Shown here: positions 52,129-61,183 of the stretch, one piece after another
Position numbering within the stretch: position 1 is the stretch's first letter
How the letters are laid out: every line of letters begins with the position of its first letter
NCBI GenBank assembly: GCA_024134725.1
Contig: CP099863.1
Coordinates: 1,545,501-1,609,500 of the forward strand
Reading direction: 5' to 3'
DNA: 64,000 bases
Origin: Bacillus sp. 1780r2a1
Lineage (GTDB): Bacteria > Bacillota > Bacilli > Bacillales > Bacillaceae_H
Made by a program: the position numbers and the translations under genes
The notes under the pieces: generated by a model
What the model was told of the DNA's origin: nothing
The model's database searches: none
Seen by the model: the letters and a program-made list of their open reading frames with translations, nothing else

Positions 52129-52547
52129 AAGTATTAGAACTTAATCAACATGATTTGGAATTAATTGAAGCGGCTAAGCAAAAGATTACGGCACTGTATG
52201 AAGATGATAAGCATCATGTAGGAGCAGCTATTCGCTTAGCAACAGGTGAGATTATCTCTACTGTTCATATTGAAGCGTACATTGGCAGAGTGACCGTTTG
52301 TGCAGAGGCCATCGCTATTGGAAGTGCCGTTTCAAATGGGTATAAAAGCTTTGATACGATTGTAGCTGTAAGGCACCCTTATAGTGATGAAGAAGATCGA
52401 ACCATTCGAGTGGTGAGCCCATGTGGAATGTGTCGCGAGCTTATTTCAGACTATGCACCAAACTGCTACGTGATATTGGAAGTAGACGGTAAATTAGTGA
52501 AAACGACAGTTGGAGAGTTACTTCCTCTTAAGTATACAAGAAGATAA
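52125..52547 (+). CDS. Cytidine deaminase-family protein (blasticidin deaminase-like)
   Basis: A 140-residue cytidine-deaminase-fold protein with CAEAIAIG (C-A-E) and PCGMCREL zinc motifs. Its short length and VTVCAEAIAIGSA resemble blasticidin-S deaminase and similar cytidine deaminases. It overlaps the MBL gene by 4 bp, so the two proteins may act together. Confidence 0.83.
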   Translation: MKVLELNQHDLELIEAAKQKITALYEDDKHHVGAAIRLATGEIISTVHIEAYIGRVTVCAEAIAIGSAVSNGYKSFDTIVAVRHPYSDEEDRTIRVVSPCGMCRELISDYAPNCYVILEVDGKLVKTTVGELLPLKYTRR

Positions 52548-52570
52548 AAGAAGTAATGATTAATGCTCGG

Positions 52571-52601
52571 AAAGTCTGCTAAGGAAAAGTAGGCTTTTTT
52601 T
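52571..52601 (+). terminator. Hairpin terminator
   Basis: A 10-bp stem with one mismatch (52571-52580 with 52588-52597) followed by Ts. Confidence 0.7.
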
Positions 52602-52763
52602 AATGAAGAGGTTACTTTTTAGTGACTATATTACTTGGAAGTACGTACTTTTTTTATCTCTTTATACGCGTCATAATGAATACATATCTAATGAATGTGA
52701 TTGTTTATAAAAGCTTATAAATGGTTAATTTACAGAATATAATCGTAAAAGGAGATGCAAACA

Positions 52764-53768
52764 ATGAAAGAAATACTAAAAGGTAAGCTTGGATTCGGTA
52801 CAGCTCCACTTGGGAACATGTACAGAAACATTCCAGAAGAAGGAGCCATAGCTACAGTAGATGCTGCATGGGAAAATGGAATTCGCTATTTTGATTCAGC
52901 ACCTTTTTACGGAGCAGGATTAGCAGAAATTCGACTGGGAAAAGCACTATCACATCGAAATCGAGATGAGTATGTCTTAAGTACAAAAGTTGGACGAGTC
53001 ATCTTAGACGAGTTAGAAGATCCTTCAGCTCGTGATTTTGGTGAAAAGGGTGGCCTGTTTGAATTTGGAAGGAAAAATAAAATTATTAACGACTATAGTG
53101 CAGATGCAACGCTCCGTTCGATTGAACAAAGTCTAGAACGTTTAAAGACTGATCGTATCGACTTTGTTTATATTCACGACGTAGCGCAAGATTTTTACGG
53201 AGACGAATGGCTAGCTCAATTTGAATCAGCAAGAACAGGGGCTTTTCGAGTGCTGACTCAGCTTCGTGAAGAAGGGGTTATTAAAGGTTGGGGGCTTGGT
53301 GTCAACCGTGTCGAGCCGATTGAAATAATGCTTGAATTAGAAGAAGCAAAACCAGACGTATCGCTTTTAGCTGGGCGCTACACGCTTTTAGACCACGAAC
53401 GTGCACTACAACGGGTAATGCCATCAGCAGTAAAACACAACATGGCTATTGTAGTAGGGGGGCCATATAGTTCCGGAGTTCTTGCAGGTGGCACACATTT
53501 TGAATATCAACCAGCATCACCGGAGATTATAGCCAAAGTTGAAAAGATGAAAGCAATTGCTGAGCGTCATCATATTACCATTAAGTCTGCTGCTTTACAG
53601 TTTGCACTTGCAAACCCTGCAGTGTCGGCTGTTATCCCAGGAGCTAGCCGACCTGAGCGTATTTTAGAAGATAAAGAAGCATTAAATACAGCAATTCCAG
53701 CCGCTTTCTGGGAAGAAATGCGTAAAGAAAATCTTGTGGCACCACATGTACCACTACCGGCTAACTAA
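52764..53768 (+). CDS. Aldo/keto reductase
   Basis: A 334-residue AKR of the aldose/fucose/pyridoxal dehydrogenase branch: GFGTAPLGNMY, YFDSAPFYGAGLAEIRLGKAL (catalytic Asp, Tyr), STKVGR (Lys) and VYIHDV (His). NAD(P) binding is seen in VSAVIPGASRPERI. AAAGGAGATG before ATG 52764. The substrate may be a sugar (for example L-fucose or D-threo-aldose) and cannot be fixed. Confidence 0.85.
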   Translation: MKEILKGKLGFGTAPLGNMYRNIPEEGAIATVDAAWENGIRYFDSAPFYGAGLAEIRLGKALSHRNRDEYVLSTKVGRVILDELEDPSARDFGEKGGLFEFGRKNKIINDYSADATLRSIEQSLERLKTDRIDFVYIHDVAQDFYGDEWLAQFESARTGAFRVLTQLREEGVIKGWGLGVNRVEPIEIMLELEEAKPDVSLLAGRYTLLDHERALQRVMPSAVKHNMAIVVGGPYSSGVLAGGTHFEYQPASPEIIAKVEKMKAIAERHHITIKSAALQFALANPAVSAVIPGASRPERILEDKEALNTAIPAAFWEEMRKENLVAPHVPLPAN

Positions 53769-53772
53769 GTGA

Positions 53773-53816
53773 AAAAAACCTCATTTTTCTACTTGTGTAG
53801 AGATGAGGTTTTTTTA
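53773..53816 (+). terminator. Intrinsic terminator
   Basis: A 12-bp stem of AAAAAACCTCAT with its complement, then a T-tract. Confidence 0.85.
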
Positions 53817-53927
53817 TTTGATAGGGTGCTAATCACTCCAACATACTCTTAAAAGCATTTATATGATAAAATAATACAATTGAGCAACGCTATTTTAATG
53901 AATTAAAGATATAAGGTGATTAACTAA

Positions 53928-56102
53928 ATGAAGGTAATTATTGCAGAAAAACCAGATCAAGGGCTAAAGCTAGCGTCGCCTTTTTCGTTTAAAAAGCGGG
54001 ACGGCTATGTGGAGATCGCCCCGAATCAGTTGTTTCCAGAAGGAGCATATTTAACGTGGGCAATTGGACATTTATGTGAGCTTGTACCACCCGAAGAGTA
54101 CGATCAAAAGTGGAAAAAATGGTCGCTTGATACGCTCCCGATTGTGCCCACGCAGTTTCAACATCGCGTAACGAAGTCAAAGTGGAAGCAGTTTTCAATT
54201 ATTAAAGATTTACTACATAGACAAGAAGTGAATGAAGTTATTATCGCAGGTGATGCTGAGCGTGAAGGGGAGGCAATCATTCGAATCATCCTAACCCTTT
54301 GTAAAAACAGGAAGCCGATGAAGCGCCTGTGGATTTCTTCGCTAACGCCAAAAGCCGTGGTACACGGTTTTGAAAACCTGTTAGAAGAACAAGAAACAAG
54401 AGATATTTATTACGAAGCGTTAAGCCGAGCGTGTGCGGATTGGTTAATCGGAATGAACGCTTCTAGAGCATACACGCTCTTGCTTCAGAAAAAAGGAATT
54501 TCAGACGTTTTTTCGACAGGACGAGTGCAGACGCCCACGCTTGCTTTGATCGTTAAGCGCGAGCACGAAATTGAAAATTTTAAGTCTGAACCGTTTTGGG
54601 AAGTGCTGGCTACTTTTAATATGGACAACAAAATATATCACGGTAAGTGGCATAAAGACGGTGAGTCTCGCTTGACCGATGAGCAGATGGCCCATAAAAT
54701 TATGCAGTTTTGTAAAGGGAAAAATGCGGTTATTGATTCCATTGAAAAGGAGCGCAAAGAGTTTCAAGCACCGTTTTTATTCAACCTTTCCTCATTACAA
54801 GCAACAGCTAATAAAATGTTCAAATACTCACCGCAAAAAACGCTTGAAATTGCGCAAAAGCTGTATGTGAAAGGGATTATCTCTTACCCAAGATCTGATT
54901 CTAGCTATGTGACAAAAGAAGAAGCGGGAATGTTCCCAGATACGCTTGCAAAGATTAGTGAGCTTGGTGCATTTAAGGAGTTTTTCCCTCTTCCTATTGA
55001 GTCCATTATGAACAATAAACGGTACGTAAACGAAAAGAAAGTAACGGACCACTATGCCATTATTCCAACAGAGCAGGTGACAGATCCAGCTAAAATGTCA
55101 GGGGAAGAAGCCAACATCTATACGCTCATTGTCAAAAGATTAATTGCAGCACACTATAAGCAAGCCATTTTCGACTATACGACTATTCATACAATCGTCG
55201 AAGGACGGGCAACGTTTATTTCAAAAGGAAAAGAGCAAATCCAAGAAGGCTGGCGCAAAGTGATTTATGGGAAGCAAAAAGAAAAAGACGCGGATGAGGA
55301 TGAACAAGACCTGCCTTCACTAGAAGAAAAAGAAGAAGGAATTGTTCAGGATGTAAAGGTAAAAAACGGAAAAACACAGCCTCCAAAGCGCTATACGGAA
55401 GGTCAGCTTATTACGCTAATGAAAACAGCCGGAAAGCATTTAGATGACAATGAGCTTGTAAAAGTGTTAACAAAGACGCAGGGGCTAGGAACAGAAGCCA
55501 CGCGTGCAGGAATCATTAGCGTCCTACGTGATCGCAAGTATATTGAAGTGAAGAAGAATCAGGTGTTTGCCACGAATAAAGGAAAAGTACTAATTCAATC
55601 AATCGGACCAAGTATCCTTGCATCACCTGAAATGACGGCTAAGTGGGAGCAGCGTCTTCATGAAATTGGTCAAGGAAAAGCATCTTCTCAAGAATTCATG
55701 GAACAAGCGAAGAAGCTTTCTCTTAAATTAATTGAAGATGCAAAGGAACAAAGCAACCAGTGGTCGTTTGACGGCTTTGATCTCAGCGAGTTCAAGCAAA
55801 CAAGAGGTGAAAAAGGTGGAAAAGGCAAGACGACCGGAACAAAAGTAGGAAGTTGCAAAAAGTGTGATGGTGACATCGTTGACAAAGGAACGTTTTATGG
55901 CTGTTCTAATTATCAAAGTAATCAGTGCAGTTTTACATTTTCAAAAAAGATTCTTGGCAAAACAATCTCGCAGGCAAATGCGAAAAAGCTGTTAAAAGAC
56001 GGACAAACGAACCTTATAAAAGGCTTTAAAAAAGGAGACAAAACCTTTGACGCGAAGCTTGAGCTCAAAGGAGATAAAACGCAGTTTTTGTTTGAAAAAT
56101 AA
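53928..56102 (+). CDS. topB: DNA topoisomerase III
   Basis: A 724-residue type IA topoisomerase. The TOPRIM domain has MKVIIAEKPDQ and AGDAEREGE; the active-site tyrosine lies in YVKGIISYPRSDSSY; VFSTGRVQTPTLAL is the domain III signature. The C-terminus carries one Cys4 zinc ribbon (CKKCDGDI...GCSNYQSNQC). Length and layout match Bacillus TopB, which decatenates DNA. Confidence 0.93.
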   Translation: MKVIIAEKPDQGLKLASPFSFKKRDGYVEIAPNQLFPEGAYLTWAIGHLCELVPPEEYDQKWKKWSLDTLPIVPTQFQHRVTKSKWKQFSIIKDLLHRQEVNEVIIAGDAEREGEAIIRIILTLCKNRKPMKRLWISSLTPKAVVHGFENLLEEQETRDIYYEALSRACADWLIGMNASRAYTLLLQKKGISDVFSTGRVQTPTLALIVKREHEIENFKSEPFWEVLATFNMDNKIYHGKWHKDGESRLTDEQMAHKIMQFCKGKNAVIDSIEKERKEFQAPFLFNLSSLQATANKMFKYSPQKTLEIAQKLYVKGIISYPRSDSSYVTKEEAGMFPDTLAKISELGAFKEFFPLPIESIMNNKRYVNEKKVTDHYAIIPTEQVTDPAKMSGEEANIYTLIVKRLIAAHYKQAIFDYTTIHTIVEGRATFISKGKEQIQEGWRKVIYGKQKEKDADEDEQDLPSLEEKEEGIVQDVKVKNGKTQPPKRYTEGQLITLMKTAGKHLDDNELVKVLTKTQGLGTEATRAGIISVLRDRKYIEVKKNQVFATNKGKVLIQSIGPSILASPEMTAKWEQRLHEIGQGKASSQEFMEQAKKLSLKLIEDAKEQSNQWSFDGFDLSEFKQTRGEKGGKGKTTGTKVGSCKKCDGDIVDKGTFYGCSNYQSNQCSFTFSKKILGKTISQANAKKLLKDGQTNLIKGFKKGDKTFDAKLELKGDKTQFLFEK

Positions 56103-56134
56103 AAGATGAAAATTTGTTGTTTCTAAAGCTGAAG

Positions 56135-56188
56135 ATTAAACAAAGAACGGAGCTGTCACCTAACAGCTCCGTTCTTTGTTTAATTTCT
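56135..56188. terminator. Bidirectional terminator with 22-bp perfect stem
   Basis: Arms 56135-56156 and 56163-56184 pair perfectly around a 6-nt loop between the convergent topB and glycosyltransferase genes; T-rich flank on the plus side. Confidence 0.85.
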
Positions 56189-57358
56189 TTATAGCTTACG
56201 CGCAACAAATCGATCAATAATACGGACCGCTTCTTTAGCACCGCCGCACTCTTGAAAGCTTTGATTAATAGACTGAATTCCTTTTTTATACTGCTCATTA
56301 GCAAGCACTTCGTTGACCGCTTTTTTGAGCGTATCTGAATTGACGTGCTCTTTTTGCAATCTGTATCCAGCATCAAGTTCGGTTAAGCGCTGGGCAACCA
56401 TCGGCTGGTCTTTATCATGGGGGATAACCACCATTGGAACGTTAAAATGAATGGCTTCGTTTACGCTGTTCATGCCTCCGTGCGTAATAAATACATCTGT
56501 GTGCTCAAGGACCTTTAGCTGAGGCACGTAAGCAGAAATGATAAAGTTTTCAGGTGCTTCTTTAATTTGATTCATGTCAGCGCGTTCACCTGCAGCAATG
56601 ACCACTTTACCATCGAAGTCTGCAAAGGCATCAATGCACATGTTGAAAAAAGCTTCAGTGTGATCAAGTACCGTGCCCATTGAAATAAACAGCACTTGTT
56701 CATTCTTTAGTAGATTGATAGGAAAGTTATCTTTATCAGCACGGTTAGGAAAAGTCGGACCAATGAAGACTTTTGATTCATCAAATTGCTCATTGTTAGG
56801 CTGGAAATATGAGCTGGTAAATACAAATGTTAAATTAGCAGTGTTGTTCATAAACTGCTGGATGTTTTCTGGCTCCACACCGTACTGCATCTTCATTTTT
56901 TCAAGAAGATTTAGCGCTTCTTCATTTGGTTGTAAGTGAGATAGAGGCATGTTTTTGTGAAATTCCTCTGGAAATAAAAAGGAGGCTGATGAGCACACGC
57001 CAGGAATTTGTAAGTAGTCTCTTACAAGCTGGCCAGCACCAAATTTTTCGTAAAACACAAGATCAAATGTAAATTCTTCACATAATTTCTTTGTCACTTC
57101 TAACGTATCCAGGGAATTTTGAATATTCATGTTTAAAAACGTATGTAACCCTTGTGTGGAATGCGTATCAATTTCCAATTTGCTTAACAAATCAGGCTGA
57201 AGGTGTACGGTTGCTCCTGCGCCTTCTAAGCGCCCCCTGAATTTTTCAGCTGTAATATAGTGGACGCTGTCACCTCTTTCTGTAAAAGCTTTTACAATAC
57301 CGATAGTAGGATTGACATGTCCTTCTGCAGGAAAATTAACCATTAAAATGTTTGCCAC
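56189..57358 (-). CDS. Macrolide/flavonoid-type UDP-glycosyltransferase (YjiC-like)
   Basis: A 389-residue GT1-family glycosyltransferase of the MGT type: N-terminal acceptor domain (VNFPAEGHVNPTIG with a His near position 14) and C-terminal UDP-sugar site HGGMNSVNEAI and IPHDKDQPMVAQRL. Bacillus homologues (YjiC, YojK) glucosylate flavonoids and macrolides. AGGAGC lies before the ATG. It is far from the glycoside island, so a link is only suggestive. Confidence 0.87.
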   Translation of the reverse strand: MANILMVNFPAEGHVNPTIGIVKAFTERGDSVHYITAEKFRGRLEGAGATVHLQPDLLSKLEIDTHSTQGLHTFLNMNIQNSLDTLEVTKKLCEEFTFDLVFYEKFGAGQLVRDYLQIPGVCSSASFLFPEEFHKNMPLSHLQPNEEALNLLEKMKMQYGVEPENIQQFMNNTANLTFVFTSSYFQPNNEQFDESKVFIGPTFPNRADKDNFPINLLKNEQVLFISMGTVLDHTEAFFNMCIDAFADFDGKVVIAAGERADMNQIKEAPENFIISAYVPQLKVLEHTDVFITHGGMNSVNEAIHFNVPMVVIPHDKDQPMVAQRLTELDAGYRLQKEHVNSDTLKKAVNEVLANEQYKKGIQSINQSFQECGGAKEAVRIIDRFVARKL

Positions 57359-57669
57359 TTAAACCACGGCTCCTTATCTATATACTTAAAATCTGTTAGG
57401 TACTGATTTTAAGCAAATGTAGTAAGCTCCCCATTCATAAATAAATGGTAGGCAATGGAAACATTTTTATCATACTTTTTGAAAGGGCGCAATAAATATG
57501 GCTTCTATAATAGTAATATAGTGGAAAATAGTGAAATGGATATATGAAAGCCTGTTCCAATAGTCCCTAAAAATAAAAAGGAAGACAGCAGAAATAGAAG
57601 TTGAAAGAGTAAAGTTGATTTTAATTGCGGAGGGTTCAAGGAAGTAGATAGCTAAAATTATAACCAAAA
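57359..57669. other. Intergenic stretch, no gene seen
   Basis: AT-rich. It contains no convincing coding frame or ribosome site on either strand apart from the upstream region of the glycosyltransferase. Confidence 0.5.
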
Positions 57670-57711
57670 CAGTAAGGGACCTACAGGCGATGATTTGTAG
57701 GTTCCTTACTG
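57670..57711 (-). terminator. Terminator of the ABC-2 operon
   Basis: A 16-bp stem with one mismatch (57670-57685 with 57696-57711), followed on the minus strand by four Ts. Confidence 0.75.
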
Positions 57712-57726
57712 TTACCTGCTGAAAAA

Positions 57727-58680
57727 TTAATTGGAGTTTTTTCTTCCGTAAGGCGTTCTATGCCAGTTCACTATGATAAATAGGAGAGCTATAATACATA
57801 AAGTGAAACTTAGGTATAAATAGGATAGATCTAAATCGTTTGTATATAAACTATAGATTAGTTGAAGAAACCAATAAAATGGGTTAAACATAGCTATTAT
57901 ACGTACAATATCTGATTCTAAAAATAGACCTAATCCAGGAATCGATATAAGAAAAACAAATGTAATTGGCTTCAAGATGGCGAGAGCTTGTGTCTCGGTT
58001 GACGCGTAAAAGGCCATTGATAAACCAAGTACTGTGCCAAGCAAAATGCCGATAATTATGATGAACAATATCGGTACTATGTTAAAAGGAACGTTTAATA
58101 TAAAGCTACATACAACAAAGTCAACTAAAGTAATGATAGAAGCGACCGTTAGTTTAGCTAAAACAGGTATAGCAGGATGAGCAGGTTGAACATGCTGTAA
58201 GTCTATTGTTTTATTTTTTCTCTCTTCCACTAGGCTAAATAACAAAATCATTCCAAAGAACAAAAATGATCCGTAAAGGTTAAAAGCATACACTTTATTA
58301 AACAATGTAGGACTAAGCTTTCCAGCTTCAATTGGTTTACCATCTAGTATTGCTGCTGCTTTTTTTACAGACTCAGGAGATTCTCTGCCATCAGTGATTA
58401 GTTTACCATTCATAAAGCCTATTTTAGTGTCTAAGTCCCTTACCTTAGTTTTCATGTCCTCATAAGAACTTACTTCATAGACCATAATTTCAGCTGGTAT
58501 AGTTACAGGTTGTTTTGTATCTTTCAGTACTACAATCTTTGGCATATCTGAATATGTCTCTGTTATGCCAGAAGCACCAAAGGCAGTAAATATAGGAAAA
58601 GCGATGATAAGCCAGATTAATATATTGCGACGTGCGAGTAGTAAATCTTTTAGCATAAAAGTAAAAAAAGTATTCTTCAT
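57727..58680 (-). CDS. ABC-2-type permease
   Basis: A 317-residue membrane protein. One N-terminal helix (LIWLIIAFPIFTAFG) is followed by an extracytoplasmic part of about 120 residues and five more helices (YGSFLFFGMILLFSL, FVVCSFILNVPFNIV), as in ABC-2 exporters. The SLVEERKNKTI loop is typical. It overlaps the preceding permease gene by 4 bp. Likely half of a drug or lipid exporter. Confidence 0.8.
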   Translation of the reverse strand: MKNTFFTFMLKDLLLARRNILIWLIIAFPIFTAFGASGITETYSDMPKIVVLKDTKQPVTIPAEIMVYEVSSYEDMKTKVRDLDTKIGFMNGKLITDGRESPESVKKAAAILDGKPIEAGKLSPTLFNKVYAFNLYGSFLFFGMILLFSLVEERKNKTIDLQHVQPAHPAIPVLAKLTVASIITLVDFVVCSFILNVPFNIVPILFIIIIGILLGTVLGLSMAFYASTETQALAILKPITFVFLISIPGLGLFLESDIVRIIAMFNPFYWFLQLIYSLYTNDLDLSYLYLSFTLCIIALLFIIVNWHRTPYGRKNSN

Positions 58681-59381
58681 AACCTGAACCCTCTCTCAAA
58701 CATTAACTTTTTAAAGATAAAAATACTGGCTACATAAAATATAATTGAAAATAAAAACAATCCAGTATATGAACTAGGCGCAGGACCTTCAGTTAGATAT
58801 AGATAGTAATAGGTCTTAATAAAGGGTTCAAATGGATTGAATGGAATAGAATCAATATTCCATAGCGGCAAAATAGCTCTAATCATAACTGCAAAGATAA
58901 AACCTGTAACAATACTACCTACTAGCATGACAATACTTTGTTTTTTTACAATCATAGCTAACAGAACACCACTGCTAATCATTACTAGAGAAAGAATGAG
59001 GGTCAAAAATAAAAACTGTATAACAAACTCTATTTCGTTTATTCTTGGGATCACAGCCAGAAATGAAGCTATTAAAATAATAAGCAAAAGTAGTACATGT
59101 TTACTAAAGAAGTACTGGGTAATACTTCTGCTAGTTCTCATAACTTGTATCATATTTGTATCAATATCCTCGGATATTTGCATTGCAGCCATCCAGAACA
59201 AAAGGTCAATTAAAATAACAACATTAAAAATGGTTAGCCATGGCATCCACTGTTCGACCCATTGAATATGTTGAAAACCAAAAGACAGAACGTTAATTCC
59301 TAAAGCCATACAAAAGATATATCCGAAAATTAAAGCTACTATATTATTTCTAATTAGCTTAATAAATTCAATTTTAATCAT
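58677..59381 (-). CDS. ABC-2-type permease
   Basis: A 234-residue protein with six predicted helices and no large extracellular domain. The N-terminal IEFIKLIRNNIVALIFGYIF is typical of ABC-2 permeases. AAAGGAG is spaced 7 nt from ATG 59381. It overlaps both its neighbours and forms an operon with the ATPase and second permease. Confidence 0.78.
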   Translation of the reverse strand: MIKIEFIKLIRNNIVALIFGYIFCMALGINVLSFGFQHIQWVEQWMPWLTIFNVVILIDLLFWMAAMQISEDIDTNMIQVMRTSRSITQYFFSKHVLLLLIILIASFLAVIPRINEIEFVIQFLFLTLILSLVMISSGVLLAMIVKKQSIVMLVGSIVTGFIFAVMIRAILPLWNIDSIPFNPFEPFIKTYYYLYLTEGPAPSSYTGLFLFSIIFYVASIFIFKKLMFERGFRL

Positions 59382-60232
59382 CATGCTTCTCCTTTTAGTC
59401 CTCGACCTACTACTTTAATGAAAATCTCTTCAAGGCTAGCTTCTTGAGAATGAATGCTGTCAAAACTCTTACTATTTATAATGTTAGTTAGCATAGTTAA
59501 ATCATCTTGTTTGGAGAAAGTTTTCTTTTGTCCGTTGTGTTCAACTGTAACTACTTGTTTACCAAATCGCTTTTTATAATTTTCTGGTGTATCTAATTCA
59601 ATAATCTTGCCTTTATTGAAAAAAGCAATTCGATCACATAGTTTTTCAGCTTCATTCATATCATGCGTTGTTAGAAACATGGTAGTGCCATTTTTATTCA
59701 AGTTTAAAATAATTTCTCGTACATAAGCTGCTATTTCTGGGTCCATACCTGATGTAGGTTCATCCATGAATAGAACTTCTGGCTTTGTAACTAAAGCTCT
59801 TGCTAAAACCAGCCTTGTTTTCATACCTTTAGAATAGTCCCCAGCTTTTTTATCTTTGGATTTAAACAAGTCCATTTTCTTTAACATATCAAGAACTTCT
59901 TCTTTAGGTGTTCCATAGATTTTAGCGTGCAACATTAAGTTTTCGTATCCAGTTAATGTAGGGTACAGTACATCATTTTCAAAAGCAATTCCTATCTTCT
60001 TATAAAAAGAATATTTTACTTTAGACATATCTTGACCCAAGATAAATACTTTACCGGGTGGAGGAGAAATAAGCCTTGTTAATAGCTTAATGGTAGTGGA
60101 TTTACCTGCACCACTTGGGCCTAAAAATCCAAATATTTCACCTTTTTTCACTTCAAAAGATAAATTGTTTACAGCATGACTTTTTTTGTCATAAGAATAT
60201 GTTAGTTCATTTACTTCGATTGCTTTTTGCAT
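59381..60232 (-). CDS. ABC transporter ATP-binding protein
   Basis: A 283-residue ATPase of the ABC-2 export type: Walker A GPSGAGKST, degenerate signature YSKGMKTR, Walker B VLFMDEPTSGMD and the H-loop LTTHDMNEAE. It drives the two permeases that follow. It is divergent from a TetR gene and lies next to a strong palindromic operator. Confidence 0.9.
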   Translation of the reverse strand: MQKAIEVNELTYSYDKKSHAVNNLSFEVKKGEIFGFLGPSGAGKSTTIKLLTRLISPPPGKVFILGQDMSKVKYSFYKKIGIAFENDVLYPTLTGYENLMLHAKIYGTPKEEVLDMLKKMDLFKSKDKKAGDYSKGMKTRLVLARALVTKPEVLFMDEPTSGMDPEIAAYVREIILNLNKNGTTMFLTTHDMNEAEKLCDRIAFFNKGKIIELDTPENYKKRFGKQVVTVEHNGQKKTFSKQDDLTMLTNIINSKSFDSIHSQEASLEEIFIKVVGRGLKGEA

Positions 60233-60258
60233 AAAATATTTCTCCCTTTTCTTATTTT

Positions 60259-60284
60259 TGAAACAAATTTAACTTTTTGTTTCA
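60259..60284. promoter_or_regulatory. TetR-type operator
   Basis: TGAAACAAA and TTTGTTTCA form perfect 9-bp arms (60259-60267 with 60276-60284). A third TGAAACAAA half-site lies at 60310. This is between the divergent ATPase and TetR genes. Confidence 0.65.
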
Positions 60285-60359
60285 TTTTTTATAAATCTTA
60301 TAATAATTTTGAAACAAAATCAATGATTTGTTATAATATTTTTGAGGTGAAATAAAATA

Positions 60360-60950
60360 ATGGATGGTTTTAAAATTAGAACGGATAAAAAGAGAGAGTT
60401 AATTATTGAATCAGCTCTTGAATTGTTTAAAGTGCTATCTCCTAGAAAAGTTTCTATTCGCGATATTGCATCAAAAGCAAAGGTTTCAGTAGTTACAATC
60501 TACAATTACTTTGGAAGCAAAGAAGGATTAATGACTGAAATTGTGAGGTTTGTGCTGTTTCAACAGCTGCAACTTGCTCAAGAGATTACTAAATCTAAAG
60601 TAAAAATGGATGAAAAAATAGCTAAGCTAATCTTTACAAAAACAGAACTTCTTACTCAATTTCATCCAGAGTTTATCGAATTAATGATGAATGATCCAGC
60701 AATGAAAAAGATGATAGAAGAAGAATTTATTTCAAAGACTTATGAATTAATAATAGAGTTTATTAATGACGGTAAGCGTGAAGGTATATTTTCAAAAGAG
60801 ATTCCAAATGAAATGATTATGAAAGTAATCGAACTTTACAGACAAGATATGGCTTCTAAAAGTAGCATTTTATTTAGCGGAAAAAATGTCAACGATCATG
60901 AAACCATTTTGAGGATTCTCTTATATGGTATATCAGGGTATAAAGAATAA
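60360..60950 (+). CDS. TetR-family repressor
   Basis: A 196-residue TetR protein with the N-terminal helix-turn-helix (VSIRDIASKAKVSVVTIYNYFGSKEGLM) and a helical ligand domain. GAGGTGA precedes the ATG. It probably represses the divergent ABC-2 operon through the palindrome in the shared gap. Confidence 0.87.
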   Translation: MDGFKIRTDKKRELIIESALELFKVLSPRKVSIRDIASKAKVSVVTIYNYFGSKEGLMTEIVRFVLFQQLQLAQEITKSKVKMDEKIAKLIFTKTELLTQFHPEFIELMMNDPAMKKMIEEEFISKTYELIIEFINDGKREGIFSKEIPNEMIMKVIELYRQDMASKSSILFSGKNVNDHETILRILLYGISGYKE

Positions 60951-61026
60951 GGTCGAAAGTCTAAATTACATTTTAATTAATATAATTAGTAAAATTAGAT
61001 TTATCTTTATAATAGTTTGAGTATCT

Positions 61027-61062
61027 AAAAAGATTTTAAGAATGTCTTAAAGTCTTTTTTTA
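61027..61062 (+). terminator. Hairpin terminator
   Basis: An imperfect stem around AAAGATTTTAAG and CTTAAAGTCTTT followed by seven Ts, downstream of the TetR gene. Confidence 0.65.
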
Positions 61063-61183
61063 TTTTTAACAAATCATTAAACTTGTATGATAATCCTATA
61101 AATGGTATATTTCTTTAGGCTGAGGACATTACTTATATACTGTTATGTACTTATAAAAAGATAGTAAGAGGGAGGAATTTACT

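Noticed and set aside
57470-57667. Minus-strand 65-codon frame between the glycosyltransferase and ABC operon
   Set aside because: No ribosome site, AT-rich hydrophobic composition by chance, no recognisable similarity.
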